From assembly GCA_964534325.1 (NCBI GenBank), contig CAZHOR010000013.1, positions 1-64,000 of the forward strand: 64,000 nt of DNA, written 5' to 3'. Origin of the DNA: JdFR-22 sp964534325. GTDB taxonomy: Archaea; Halobacteriota; Archaeoglobi; Archaeoglobales; Archaeoglobaceae. The first letter of the stretch is position 1, and the number at the start of each line of letters is the position of its first letter. Below, one piece after another: positions 15,455 through 25,700 of the stretch. The position numbers and the translations under genes were made by a program. A model generated the notes under the pieces. It made no database searches, was not told the DNA's origin, and worked only from the letters and a program-made list of their open reading frames with translations.

Positions 15455-16498
15455 CTACCACACCAACCTCATTCTCTTCAAAGTATTGACTATAGCTTTT
15501 AGCGCTTCAAACTTTACTGTGTATCGTCCATCTTCTACTTTGATCAATCCTTGTTGCCATAATTTGGATAGAATGTTCTCTATGTTGCCTCCAACGATTT
15601 CAGCCAGCTCTTCCTTTTTCAGAGATTCCATGGACAGGAGAACGTAAAGGGCAAATGCCTCGTCATGTTTTAGCTTTATATCAACGCTGGGCTCCTTGAC
15701 ATAGCTCGGTTTGATCACTGGATAGTTCAGACTCTGTTCCCATATCAGTTTTGCCACCCCAGGATTACCGTTTGCGGCACGATTAAGTCTATCAAAGATT
15801 ATGTCCTCGATCTTTCTCTCTTCTTTCTCCCTTGATAAACGCTATTTGAGGTTTCCGAAGTTTATTTTAAAAAAAGGAAAATTCAAAGTCTTCTCCCCTA
15901 AATTGACCTGATATGAGAAGAAATCTATCAACCTCTGAGATTCTTTAGGGGCATCATCCACGAAATCTATACCGTCTTTATATGGGGATAAGATCATTTC
16001 TTTGATCTCGCTGGTGGATGCTTTGGAAAGCATTAATTGAACAGGGAAGTAGCGACCAATATCATATACGCTCAAGAGATAATTCCAGGAGAACAGGTTC
16101 CAGGTGGTAATGAACATGGTCTCAGAGGAAGCCAGTAAGTTAATGAATTGCTCAAGCGCTCTAAACCCCCCGATACTCCGGGTGTAGAGAAAGTGACATT
16201 TGTCTATTATCACAATCCCCTTGGATTGAGGGATGTCCAGCTCATTTATGTCTTTAACAGTTCCTGATAGGGTTATAGTAGTAATCTTGTAGGGAGTAAC
16301 TATCTTTTCAACCTCTTCCAGCAAAGTGCTTCTACCGGCTAAGGGCTCAGATATTATGGCCACATCAGGAGATTCCCCTGACTCATAGCCAACAATAGCC
16401 TCGTTTATTTTTTCTATGGGGTCTTCAAACCTTTTTAGATGCGAGAAAATTTTCTGATCAGATTTCATCTGGCTGGCGTTCATTGTTCCACTACCCAA
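15455..16498 (-). pseudogene. P-loop ATPase-like gene interrupted by an in-frame TAG
   Basis: One uninterrupted frame of 347 codons encodes an ATPase-like protein apart from a single TAG at codon 219. Before it are a nucleotide-site region SEPLAGRSTLLEE (Walker A-like, with R where K is expected) and Walker B KGIVIIDKCHFLY. After it are a basic helix (RLSREKEERKIEDIIF) and a winged-helix end (KKEELAEIVGGNIENIL). No frameshift separates the halves, and codon use stays coding-like across the stop. It may be a nonsense-mutated gene, a gene read through, or two genes of about 218 and 100 residues (the second from GTG 15757). It lies immediately upstream of mscS. I do not recognise its exact family. 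Confidence 0.7.
15842..15844 (-). other. In-frame amber codon
   Basis: TAG lies between FGNLK and RLSREKEE in the ATPase frame. Upstream and downstream translations both continue as plausible protein in the same frame. Amber is used as a normal terminator by roughly a dozen other genes here (for example rbsK, elp3, rqcH, thi4), which weakens a pyrrolysine explanation. Confidence 0.8.
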
Positions 16499-16692
16499 TG
16501 AAACATATGCCTAACTAAAATATATTGTTTTTTATTCAACGAGTAGAGGTATTTTTCCTGCGGAGATGTATAATAAGAGTGACTGCTTCAAACCATTTTG
16601 AGTTGGATGTAATTCCCACCAGACACACAGGCATTGCCGAAGACTATAAAAGCGATGGAAAACGGATAAATAGAGATTAAAATAAACAAAAG
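16499..16692. other. Divergent intergenic region
   Basis: About 190 nt between the ATPase gene and the corA promoter. A 34-codon plus-strand stretch (GTG 16580 to TAA 16680, containing RHTGIAEDYKSDGKRINRD) has a protein-like look, but no ribosome-binding site or family. I do not call it. Confidence 0.35.
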
Positions 16693-16703
16693 TTATATAT
16701 AAA
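16693..16703 (+). promoter_or_regulatory. corA TATA box
   Basis: TTATATATAAA lies about 57 nt before the corA ATG. The leader contains GAGGGAGTAAAG as ribosome-binding site. Confidence 0.6.
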
Positions 16704-16759
16704 CTCTATTAAAAACTAACTATGGCCTGATAGTTCGTTTAATTTTTGAGGGAGTAAAG

Positions 16760-17818
16760 ATGCTCAAAATCATAAAAAGGAGATCCAAAAAAGCAGGTCT
16801 CCCTCCTGGGTCTCTAGTCCATGTGGGAGAGAAAAAAGCCGAAAAAGTAACTATCTCCATCATCGATTACGACGAGAAGCATTTTGAGGAGAGGACAGTA
16901 GAGAACGTGGAAGAGTGTTTTCCCTTCAAGGATTCCCCTACGGTAAGCTGGATAAATATTGTGGGTCTCCATGAGGTCAGCATTATTGATGGAATTGGTA
17001 AACAGTTTGGTTTTCATCCCTTAATCCTGGAAGATATTCTCAATACCGAGCAAAGACCCAAGATAGAGGATTTCAGCGATCATATCTTCATTGTCACCAA
17101 GATGCTCTACAGTAAAGAGGATGAGATCGATTCAGAGCAGATAAGTATGATCCTGGGTCCCAACTACGTGTTAACTTTTCAGGAAAGGGAAGGAGACGTT
17201 TTTGATGCTGTAAGAAAGCGGATCAAGGAGAGTAAAGGAAAAATAAGAAAATTGGGTAGTGACTATCTGGCCTATGCTCTCATAGATGCTATAGTGGACA
17301 ACTACTTCCTGGTTCTGGAGAAAATGGGTGAAACCATTGAAAGTCTGGAAGAAGAGCTGCTGGAAGACCCCACTCCACAAACGCTGAACACTATCCACAA
17401 CCTAAAGAGAGAGCTGATATTCTTGAGAAAATCGGTGTGGCCTCTCAGGGAGGTAATAAACACCGTTTACAAAGGAGAGTCAAAATTGATAAGCGACACA
17501 ACCCAGGTATACCTCAGAGACGTCTATGACCACACCATACAGGTAGTGGATACCATAGAGACTTTCAGGGACATGGTTTCGGGAATGCTGGACGTCTATT
17601 TATCCAGTGTCAGCAACAGGATGAACGAGGTGATGAAGGTCCTGACCATAATTGCTACCATCTTCATTCCCCTGACCTTCATAGCAGGAGCTTACGGGAT
17701 GAACTTTGAGTATATGCCGGAGCTGGGATGGAAGTGGTCCTATCCTGCCATATGGACGGTGATGTTGATTATTGGCGTCACCATGTTCATATACTTCCGT
17801 AAAAAAAGGTGGCTGTGA
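16760..17818 (+). CDS. corA: CorA magnesium/cobalt transporter
   Basis: This 352-residue CorA has the usual large cytosolic funnel domain (WINIVGLHEVSIIDGIGKQFGFHPLILEDI near residues 60-95), a long stalk helix and two C-terminal transmembrane helices. The selectivity signature GMN sits in FIAGAYGMNFEYMPE, and the protein ends in basic residues. It forms a pentameric Mg2+ (or Co2+/Ni2+) channel. The gene is monocistronic with its own promoter. Confidence 0.95.
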   Translation: MLKIIKRRSKKAGLPPGSLVHVGEKKAEKVTISIIDYDEKHFEERTVENVEECFPFKDSPTVSWINIVGLHEVSIIDGIGKQFGFHPLILEDILNTEQRPKIEDFSDHIFIVTKMLYSKEDEIDSEQISMILGPNYVLTFQEREGDVFDAVRKRIKESKGKIRKLGSDYLAYALIDAIVDNYFLVLEKMGETIESLEEELLEDPTPQTLNTIHNLKRELIFLRKSVWPLREVINTVYKGESKLISDTTQVYLRDVYDHTIQVVDTIETFRDMVSGMLDVYLSSVSNRMNEVMKVLTIIATIFIPLTFIAGAYGMNFEYMPELGWKWSYPAIWTVMLIIGVTMFIYFRKKRWL

Positions 17819-17948
17819 GATTTAAACCCTGTAAGGTCTAACCAACCAGATTATTGACAATTTATGATCGATTTACCAGGTTGCTAACCAAAGGCTGGAC
17901 ATGAAAACGTAGGAAAAATGTTATTGGCTGGAAGAATCCAGAATTGGA

Positions 17949-18140
17949 TTATCCTCTCCTCTTTTTCATTATCTCTTCCAGCCTGCCTTCCAGAGGCTCC
18001 TCATTAGTATACGAACATCTCAGGTAATGGTTAACAGCCACAGCTATTGCATCCTTTGTAGCATTTTCCCCCGTCTTCTTCTTCAACTCATTGAGAGACT
18101 CCTCTGCAAGAACGGTTTGGGCATGAACAATCTTGACCAT
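17949..18140 (-). CDS. DUF5371 family small protein
   Basis: This 63-residue protein (MVKIVHAQTVLAEESLNELK...TKDAIAVAVNHYL...EGRLEEIMKKRRG) matches DUF5371, a small family I associate with methanogenic archaea. The pattern of one strand then helices with TKDAIAVAVNHYL recalls a ribbon-helix-helix fold, but DNA binding is an inference. ATG 18140 is chosen because GGTGAT lies 5 nt before it. The gene stands alone. Confidence 0.7.
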   Translation of the reverse strand: MVKIVHAQTVLAEESLNELKKKTGENATKDAIAVAVNHYLRCSYTNEEPLEGRLEEIMKKRRG

Positions 18141-18495
18141 TTTTATCACCTACATAAGTATAATGGCTCTTAATTACTTAAATGTCTTTATTTTCACAAT
18201 GATGTAAGCATGATAATCGCTGGAGTTTGTTGGGGGAGCACATCAACCACATCATCATGAAGATAAGCGTTGGTTTTATTAAATTTCTCATTATTATTAT
18301 TCCCTACCTGCTAAGACGATTAATGAATGTCTTCAAACAGCCGGAAAACCCAAAAAAACGGATATGATTTAAATATGGAACTCATAAAGGCTCAATTCAA
18401 AGCCATCACCAATTCAAGCGCATATTCATAATTGATACAAAAAAGGATGAATCAAGTCATGAATAGAATAAAAAGTTTAAAAGGAGGTTGGGAGA
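18141..18495. other. Intergenic region upstream of the CheY-like gene
   Basis: About 350 nt, AT-rich. A TATA-like ATTTAAATATGG at 18367-18378 may drive the response regulator with a leader of about 100 nt. No other gene is seen. Confidence 0.4.
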
Positions 18496-18876
18496 ATGTC
18501 GGATACCAAGATATTGATTGTGGATGACGAGCCCGCCATGAGGGAAGTAATAGGGCTCATACTTGACAAATACGAGGTCCTGGAGGCTTCTAATGGTTAT
18601 GAGGCCTTAGAGATCTGCGAAAGAGAGGAACCGGATGTGGTATTGATGGATATCATGATGCCCCGGATGGACGGGATTGAAGCCACCAAGAAGATCCTGA
18701 ATAAAAATCCCGGTACAAAGATAGTGGCTATTACTGCCTACAAATCCCATAAAGGCAAGGAGATGATGGAAGCAGGTGCCCTCGATATACTGGAGAAACC
18801 GTTCAGGAGAAAAGAACTGGAAGAGATGGTGGACAGAGTCGTTGATGGGGAAGCAGTGAGAACAGAGACGGCCTAA
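18496..18876 (+). CDS. Stand-alone response regulator receiver (CheY-like)
   Basis: This single receiver domain of 126 residues has all the phosphorylation residues: the acidic pair in VDDEP (about 10-12), phospho-acceptor Asp in VLMDIMMPRMDG (about 53), Thr/Ser in ITAYKS and Lys in EKPFRRKE. There is no output domain, so it acts by protein contact. A very strong ribosome-binding site (AAGGAGGTTGGGAGA) precedes the ATG. No histidine kinase is adjacent. The PAS protein at 35.7 kb has no kinase domain. Confidence 0.93.
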   Translation: MSDTKILIVDDEPAMREVIGLILDKYEVLEASNGYEALEICEREEPDVVLMDIMMPRMDGIEATKKILNKNPGTKIVAITAYKSHKGKEMMEAGALDILEKPFRRKELEEMVDRVVDGEAVRTETA

Positions 18877-18925
18877 ATAACAAGTCAACTGTATCACAAC
18901 TTCAATTACCATTAATATTGGTAGT

Positions 18926-18943
18926 GGTAGTATTACCTTTTTT
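18926..18943 (+). terminator. Possible terminator after the response regulator
   Basis: GGTA-GTAT-TACC followed by six T, preceded by another short palindrome (TACCATTAATATTGGTA, 18907-18923). The stems are short, so the call is modest. Confidence 0.4.
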
Positions 18944-19102
18944 ACTATTTTTAACCTCGTTTTAAATAAGCTTTGAGTGCCAGCAGAAGTGTGAGCAGAA
19001 GTTTTTCTGACATGACCGATCATAAGCCGGTGATCTGATTATCAGCCATTATTTCTATTCCAGACCCAGGTCCGGAAAACTTAAAATCTCGTTGCATAAC
19101 CT

Positions 19103-19480
19103 ATGCTTGAGATTTTACTAAGCGGTGCAGGAGTAAGATATCTTGTTACCGACTTTATTGTTCTGCCCGATATTATTCCCGTCTCCAGGCGTTATTTTAT
19201 TGTAGGTTCTTTGAAGGATTCCTCACTATTCAAGGAATGATATTGGGAGCTTATCTCAACGGGTAATCCACTTCGGACTTGATAATCTCTGCAGGTATTG
19301 CAACTGCTCTGGCTCTGGGCATATCAAGCGGCTGGAGAGCATATGAAGCCGAAATGTGGAGCAAAAGACCTTGAAGAATAAGAAGGAGAATCACTGCAGA
19401 GAAAAATTGATGGAAGTTTGTGGAGAGATCACTTTGGTGGTGGTTACCATTCTTAATCCCAGCCACTTTAACTGAGGACC
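19103..19480 (+). pseudogene. Relic of a VIT1/CCC1-like membrane protein gene
   Basis: No long open frame survives, but protein-like segments in shifting frames line up in the order of a VIT1/CCC1-like (TIGR00267-type) family. SRRYFIVGSLKDSSLF (from about 19180) comes first. After a frameshift follow GMILGAYLNG and a stop, then SDLIISAGIATALALGISSG and WRAYEAEMWSK to about 19370. Further frame-shifted LVVVTILN-like remnants occur near 19440. At least two frameshifts and two stops are needed. The relic's 3' end abuts the rqcH stop. Intact members are metal-ion membrane transporters. Confidence 0.55.
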
Positions 19481-19497
19481 AAAATTCGTGATAATCT

Positions 19498-21417
19498 CTA
19501 TTCCTTAATCCTGGAGCCACCGGGCGGTAAGAAATTCATCACTTCGTCTGGTTTGGCTATACTCTTTACTATGTGCTTCTCTTCTTCCTTGGCCTTTTCC
19601 ACCAGTCTGGCCGCGATCTCCACCGAGATCTCGTTGTGGGGTTTGTCTCCAATGTCGAGCTCCACGATATAGTCACAGTAAGTTTTAACAGCGGATACTG
19701 GACCTCCCAGGACTCTTAAGCTCTTTATCTCCACTCCTATAGCGCATGAAACCGGGACATCCATGAAACTCCTCTTGCCCTCAATGAGAAAGCTGCCTTT
19801 AGCCAGATACTCCCCGGATTTGGCACTTCTTTTGACCTGCTCCGGATTTACATAATACGTAGAGCCGCTGTACTTACCCTCCCTCCACAGTGCAGAGTAC
19901 GTGGCAGCGAATTGAGCGGTCTCGTATATACTGGTTTCTCCTGCTTCCTGACCGTTCTTCAAGACCGTAGCAGGGGCGCCAGGGCTCTGAGTGTGGAAAA
20001 AGAGGTCATTGTTTTCCATGTATTTTGACACGATCTCCGAGTTCATGGGTGCGCTCCTCCCCCCGATGACCAGAAAGTTTTCAGAGGTTATGAACCACCT
20101 GAACCTCTCGTACCACTCCCTCTTCCTGACAGCTCTCATCGGGCTGTCTGTATAAGTTTTAAATGTTGTATCCTCGCTTTCCATTGTCTTTTTGGTCTTT
20201 TCCATTGCCTTGAGCAGTCCATCCAACTTGGTTTTGACCTTCTTGGATTTCTGGTAGTATTCGTCAGCTATCTGGGGTATGGTCTTGTCGAGAGGGAGCT
20301 CCAATTTCATGTCGTCAATGTTCACAGTGACCTTGTTCTCTTTGGGATTCACCGATTCTATGATGGAGATCAGACCATTTTCACCCTGTTTTTCCTTGAT
20401 GGTCTTTTTGATATCGTCCCAAGACATCTTCTCTCTGGCTTCCCTGAAGGCGTTCATCACCTGCTCTATGGTCTGATAATTCTCGTAAAACGCATCTCCA
20501 GCTTTTTTGTAGTATTCTATTTCTCTTTCAAAATCCTGCTTTGCTTCCTCTTGCTGTTCAAGCCTTTTCTTCAGTCTTTGCATCTCTGCACTTTCTTCCA
20601 GCTCAGTTCCGGTCATCTGGCGGGAGTAGAACTCGTCCAGAGCCTCATTAAACGTGTCGAAATATTCCTTTTCGTATGAGGAGTAGTATTCCAGCTCAAG
20701 AGGAAGAACATCCACTTCCTCCCCGTTTTGAGACACGATCTGAGGGTTAACATCTTCTTCAAAAAGAGGTGAGAAAGTCTCCTTGATCGCTCTTTCCAGA
20801 CTCTGTATCTCTTCTTCGCTCAGGTAATCAGCAGGTTTGTGCTTGTTGATCCCTGCCCTCAAACATATTTCCTCTGCGAATAGACCGCCCAGTCCACCTT
20901 TGGTAGCCAGCAACCTCACTATTTCGGAGGTATCAATGATATCCCGTAGATTCTCCAGTATATTACCGGGATTGATCTTTATATCCGGAAAAGTGTATTT
21001 CTGATTTGGCCTGAGCCTCTTTAGCGCCATTATGATCCTGTAATCCTCATATGCCAGAACTACATTGCCTTTGGAGAAGCACTCCCCGATCAACAGGCTG
21101 GTCTTGTCCCCCCTCTCGATCTCTATAATAACGATCCTGTCAAAATCGTACTGCCTTATCTTCCTTATTCTTCCTCCCTCCAGATGCTTTCTCAGCAACA
21201 TGGCAAAACTGGAAGGAAATCTTATCTCCCTGACATATCTGGTGAGATGCACTCTCTTACCGGCTTCTATCATCAAATCGTGTCTTTCACCAGCGTGAAC
21301 CTTTATGCGGATCTCGTCACCGGAATGATATATCTTGTTAATTTTTCCGTTGACCAGCTTTTGAAGTTCGTTGATGCATACGTTTATATCTACAGCAGAC
21401 ATTGCGGGAGGGGCCAT
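19498..21417 (-). CDS. rqcH: RqcH / NEMF / Rqc2-family ribosome quality control protein
   Basis: About 639 residues in the NEMF order: the NFACT-N domain (SAVDINVCINELQKLVNGKI through the LHLTRY-like VHLTRYVREIRFPSSFAMLL), HhH (GGLGGLFAEEICLRAGI near residue 180), a long coiled coil (residues 270-330), and the NFACT-R domain (WYERFRWFITSENFLVIGGRSAPMNSEIV, then DLFFHTQSPGAPATVLKNG). The family binds obstructed large ribosomal subunits with peptidyl-tRNA, and the bacterial and archaeal members add Ala tails. ATG 21417 follows AGGTGA. It is monocistronic, and no partner is adjacent. Confidence 0.94.
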   Translation of the reverse strand: MAPPAMSAVDINVCINELQKLVNGKINKIYHSGDEIRIKVHAGERHDLMIEAGKRVHLTRYVREIRFPSSFAMLLRKHLEGGRIRKIRQYDFDRIVIIEIERGDKTSLLIGECFSKGNVVLAYEDYRIIMALKRLRPNQKYTFPDIKINPGNILENLRDIIDTSEIVRLLATKGGLGGLFAEEICLRAGINKHKPADYLSEEEIQSLERAIKETFSPLFEEDVNPQIVSQNGEEVDVLPLELEYYSSYEKEYFDTFNEALDEFYSRQMTGTELEESAEMQRLKKRLEQQEEAKQDFEREIEYYKKAGDAFYENYQTIEQVMNAFREAREKMSWDDIKKTIKEKQGENGLISIIESVNPKENKVTVNIDDMKLELPLDKTIPQIADEYYQKSKKVKTKLDGLLKAMEKTKKTMESEDTTFKTYTDSPMRAVRKREWYERFRWFITSENFLVIGGRSAPMNSEIVSKYMENNDLFFHTQSPGAPATVLKNGQEAGETSIYETAQFAATYSALWREGKYSGSTYYVNPEQVKRSAKSGEYLAKGSFLIEGKRSFMDVPVSCAIGVEIKSLRVLGGPVSAVKTYCDYIVELDIGDKPHNEISVEIAARLVEKAKEEEKHIVKSIAKPDEVMNFLPPGGSRIKE

Positions 21418-21623
21418 ACGGTTCACCTGCTCTTACCAAGTCTTATTAGAGGATTTAAGGAGCTCTTTGTCCTTCTGACACTGTTACATTCAATGAAACC
21501 TATTGAGACCATGACATCAAGTTGATAAGGTGACAATTAAAAGTTGCCATCAACCAGGTGAAAGTAACAAAAGGAAAAAATAAATGAAATACAACGAGCA
21601 ACATTGTTCGAGGATATTTAATC

Positions 21624-21661
21624 AGGCTCAGGCTTCAGGCTTCAGGCTCTGACTTCAGGCT
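21624..21661 (-). repeat. Tandem GCCTGA microrepeat over a stop codon
   Basis: Read on the minus strand, the gene end ATA-GCC-TGA is followed by four further copies of GCCTGA, mostly spaced as an AGCCTGA heptamer, within about 38 nt. The repeat has multiplied the terminal codon plus stop of the KaiC-like gene. Confidence 0.85.
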
Positions 21662-22404
21662 ATGTCTTTTGAAGTGTCTATTTGGACTCCCTCGTCTACC
21701 TTGAACTTGAAGGTCTCCTTCACGGGCGGCCTGTTCCTGATCTTTGGTATAGATAGGATGCTTTTTATCTGGGCTCCTACTTCTTCACTGCGGATATTGA
21801 ATACGACATCACTGATCTCTATCACCATATTGATTATTTCGGTGGGGTGAACGCCCTTCATCAAGTACATGTAGAACAGATTTTTGCTTTCTTTGGAGAG
21901 CAAGTAGAGCTTGTTCAGCAACCACTCTTTTAGAGCGAAATCCACGTCCAATTTCATGAAAAAGGATATGGAGTCGAATATCACGTTAAAATCCTCTGAT
22001 GTATGCAATTCCTTTAACTGATTGTTCAAGAAACTGAACACTTCTTTCTTTTTCCATTTGCTGTCCACCAGAAATTGTTCGAACTCTGTTTTACCGTAAT
22101 GAGAAAACACGTCGATGAACTCCACATTCTCCACCGGGAAGCCCATACTGGAGATGTTCTCCTGTATATACTGGACGGGGCGGAATGTGTTAAAATAATA
22201 GGTCTTTCTTTCGGAGGAAAGTTGATACAAAAATGCTTCGGGCATACTGATGGGGTCAGCATAAATACACACCAGACTGTTTTCAGGTAAACCATCTCCG
22301 AACTGTTTATCAAGGAGTTCAATTCCGGTGGGTCTGGTTCCCACTTTTTTATCTGCTTTATTCATTTTCTCCAGGTGTTTTTGTAATTGAGAGTTCACCA
22401 TCAT
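21655..22404 (-). CDS. Degenerate RecA/KaiC-like (RAD55-type) protein without Walker A
   Basis: The 249 residues keep the RecA/KaiC layout: GTRPTGIELLDKQFGDGLPENSL, then where the P-loop belongs YADPISMPEAF with no GxxGxGKT, a beta strand VIFDSISFFMKL in place of Walker B, and the final strands. It is probably a non-catalytic paralogue that folds with or regulates other KaiC-like proteins, as seen in archaea for HTR-like proteins. The gene ends in a GCCTGA repeat tract. It diverges from the giant TPR gene. Confidence 0.65.
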   Translation of the reverse strand: MMVNSQLQKHLEKMNKADKKVGTRPTGIELLDKQFGDGLPENSLVCIYADPISMPEAFLYQLSSERKTYYFNTFRPVQYIQENISSMGFPVENVEFIDVFSHYGKTEFEQFLVDSKWKKKEVFSFLNNQLKELHTSEDFNVIFDSISFFMKLDVDFALKEWLLNKLYLLSKESKNLFYMYLMKGVHPTEIINMVIEISDVVFNIRSEEVGAQIKSILSIPKIRNRPPVKETFKFKVDEGVQIDTSKDIA

Positions 22405-22770
22405 AATGTAACAACCCGTATAATCCTAATGACCAATACAAAAAAGGTTTACCCAAAAGTCATTATGAGAAAGCAACCCAATTATTTAATATAATAAGCC
22501 AATAAAATAATTATATTGATTATCCCGATTCAAGGGAATTTATGCAGATACTTAACCTGAAACAATTTCCATAAACGCTTTGGAACATCTATAACCGAAT
22601 TTAACTACATTTAGCAATCTTCAAGATTGTGTTGAGTTTTTATAACCAGTTCAGGGGTTTTTGATGGGGTTTTGGTCAGTTGGAGGTTATTAGGTGACAA
22701 GGATGATTTCATAATGAATTGATAGTAAACTTAATAATTTCTAATAATCATTATCATAAAGGAAGCAATT
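22405..22770. other. Divergent intergenic region before the TPR gene
   Basis: About 365 nt, strongly AT-rich, with a GGAAG ribosome-binding site just before ATG 22771. I see no gene, clear repeat or RNA structure. Confidence 0.45.
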
Positions 22771-25700
22771 ATGGCGGCCAACAAGACTTTGCAAAATCCT
22801 CAGAAAGATTCTGAATCAGAAATCAAGAAGTATAGTGAGCATTTATTATTCAACCCAGAAGATTTAGACGCTCATTTCAATCTGGGTATCATTTACTACG
22901 AGAAAGGTAATATTGAAAAGGCCATCAAGCAATTCGAGAAGGTTTTAAGTATTAGCTCCAATCATACGGAAGCTCGATTCAATCTGGGACTCCTATATCA
23001 GGTGCAGGGAGAGCTTGATAAGGCTATAGAGCAGTTCAAGAAGATCCTGGAAATAAACAAGAAAGATTCTGACACTCACTTGAGCCTGGGCCTGGTTTAT
23101 CTCGATAAAGGGGATCCTCTCTCAGCCAAGGAAGAAGTTAAGAAAGCCATCAAGATAGACAAAAATCATCCCCAGGCTTATTTTGCTCTGGGAAAAATTT
23201 ATGAAGGCTCAGAAGAAGAGGAAAAAGCTATTAAAGAATACAAAAAAAGTCTTAAGATAAATCCCAGGAATGCCAGCGCCCGAGTTAGACTGGGGAAACT
23301 CTATCTTGCTCAAGGTGACCTTGGTCAGGCTGTAGAGGAGTTTGAAAAATACATCAAATCAAGTCCTCATGACTCTACAGTCCACTATGAGCTGGGTAAT
23401 GCTTACAAACAGTTTCAGGAATACGATAAGGCCATCGAAAAATTCAAGAAAGTCCTTAAGCTCAACCCCAAATATTGCGAAGCTCATTTTGAGCTGGGGG
23501 ACATATATTATAGGTTAGAAGACCATGAAAAAGCCGTAGAGGAGCTTGATGAGGTCCTCAAACTGGATCCGGAAAATGTAGAATCCCGTTACCTACTTGG
23601 TGTTGTCTATAAGTCTTCCGGGTCTATTGATAAGGCTGTGGAAGAATTTCTGGAAGTTACGAGGAGAGATAATAACCACATGGAGGCTCATTATAATCTG
23701 GGAGAGGCTTATTACCTCCAGGGGGACTACCATAGTGCGATCAGTGAATTTGAAAAGGTCCTGGAATCGAGTCCGGAGGACACCAGAGTGAATTACAAGC
23801 TGGGTATCTCTTATAACGAGCTGGGAGAATATGATAATGCCATAAGAGAGTTTGAGAAGGCTCTGAGAGGAGGTTCGCAGAATGCAGAGTTCCACTACCG
23901 TATGGGCATGGCCTACTGGGGTAAATCGCATCTTGACCTGGCCATTTCAGAGCTTGAGAGAGCTATCTACGAGGGTTACACAAGCCCAGAAGTTTACCTG
24001 AATACTGGTTCTGTGTATTATGAGAGAGGAGAGATCGAAAAAGCCATCAAGATGTTCAATGAAGCTTTAAAAATGGATAACAACCTGATAGAGGCAAATA
24101 TCAACCTGGGGACGATTTATTACGAGAACCAGATGTATGAAAAGGCCATAAGGGAGTTCAAGAAAATTCTGGCCCTTAGCCCCAATAACAATGGCATAAG
24201 GAATATGCTGGCCACTTCTTACTTACAACTGGGAGAACACGACATGGCTATTCAGGAATTCAATAGAGTGCTGAAGAGGGAGCACAGGAACACCGAGGCC
24301 AGATACAGACTGGGACTCCTATACCTACAAAGAGATGAGGTAGAATTGGCCCTCTCAGAGTTTGAGGCGGTGGCGAAAGAAGGAGTGAGAGATGCTAAGA
24401 TCAAATTCAATCTGGGTTTGATCTATAACAAGCAGGGGAGATGGGAAGAAGCGATTGAGCAGTTTATAAGTGTCTTGAAAACGGATCCTTCATATATTGA
24501 GGCTCATTATTATCTGGGGCTGACCTACAGGGACAGAGGCGATAGAAATACGGCCATGAAGGAGTTCCTGGAGGTAATAAGAAAAGACCCAGAGCACCTG
24601 AATGCCCGCCTCTATCTGGGAATGGATTATCTTGAACAGGGATTTTATTATCAGGCAATAGAGGAGTTCAAAAAGGTCTTACAACTCGACTGGAACCACG
24701 TTGAAGCTTTCCTCAAGCTTGGAATCGCTTATTACGAGTTGAATGATATTGATAAGGCTTTAGATTGTTTTGAAGAGATATTGTGGTTGAACCCCGAACA
24801 CAGTGAAGCCAGCTATTACTTGGGGGTGATCTATAAGGATAGAGACCCCGAAAAGGCCATTCAGGGGCTTAAAAAATTCCTGGCTGAGAACCCTGACGAT
24901 GCTGAGGGCCACCACGATTTGGGAATTATTTACATGAATAAAGGCGAGTTTGAACTGGCTATTGAGGAGTTCACCAAATACCTGGAAAACGAAGATAGCC
25001 TCCAGGTACACTACCAACTGGGAGTGGCCCACAGGGAAATAGGCGAACTCGAAAAAGCAATAGAGGAATTCGAAGAGGTCTTGAACAGGGATCCGGATCA
25101 CGTTGATGCTCGACACCATCTGGCGCTTATCCACAAGGAAAGAGGAGAGTTCGATCAGGCTATAGAGTATTTTGAGGAGCTTGGAGGTAAACGGAGCACC
25201 TCTAGTCTGGATATCATGCTCGATCTGGGGGAGCTATACTATCAGAAGGGAGAGCTCCAGGATGCCATTCAAAAGCTGAAAGGGGTCTTAAGACTCGATC
25301 CCTACAACACTCAGGCCAGTTATACTCTGGCTCAAATCCTGCATGACCGGGGCGAAATGGACCAGTGCATCGAGGAATACAAGAAGATCCTCAAAGCCAA
25401 CCCGGATGATATAGATACCAGATACAAGCTGGGTGTGGCCCACAGAGATGTTGGAGATGCTGATCTGGCGGCAAGAGAATTTCTGGAGGTCTTGAACAGG
25501 GACCCGGATTACTATGATGCCCAGCTACAGCTTGGGGTGATCTATAAGGACAAAGGAGAGATACATCAAGCAGCAAAAGAGTTCAAGGAAGTTATCCACA
25601 ACAATCCTCACAACCTGGATGCGCATTTCTATCTGGGAATGATCTATCATCAGCAGAAATGTGATAAAGAGGCTGTTGAAGAGTTCTCCGAGATAATTAA

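Noticed and set aside
16580..16680. 34-codon open stretch before corA
   Set aside because: Protein-like composition but no ribosome-binding site, no recognised family and within a promoter region.
19251..19520. 89-codon minus-strand open frame near the rqcH end
   Set aside because: It lies antisense to the recognisable VIT1/CCC1-like relic and shows no family or ribosome-binding site.
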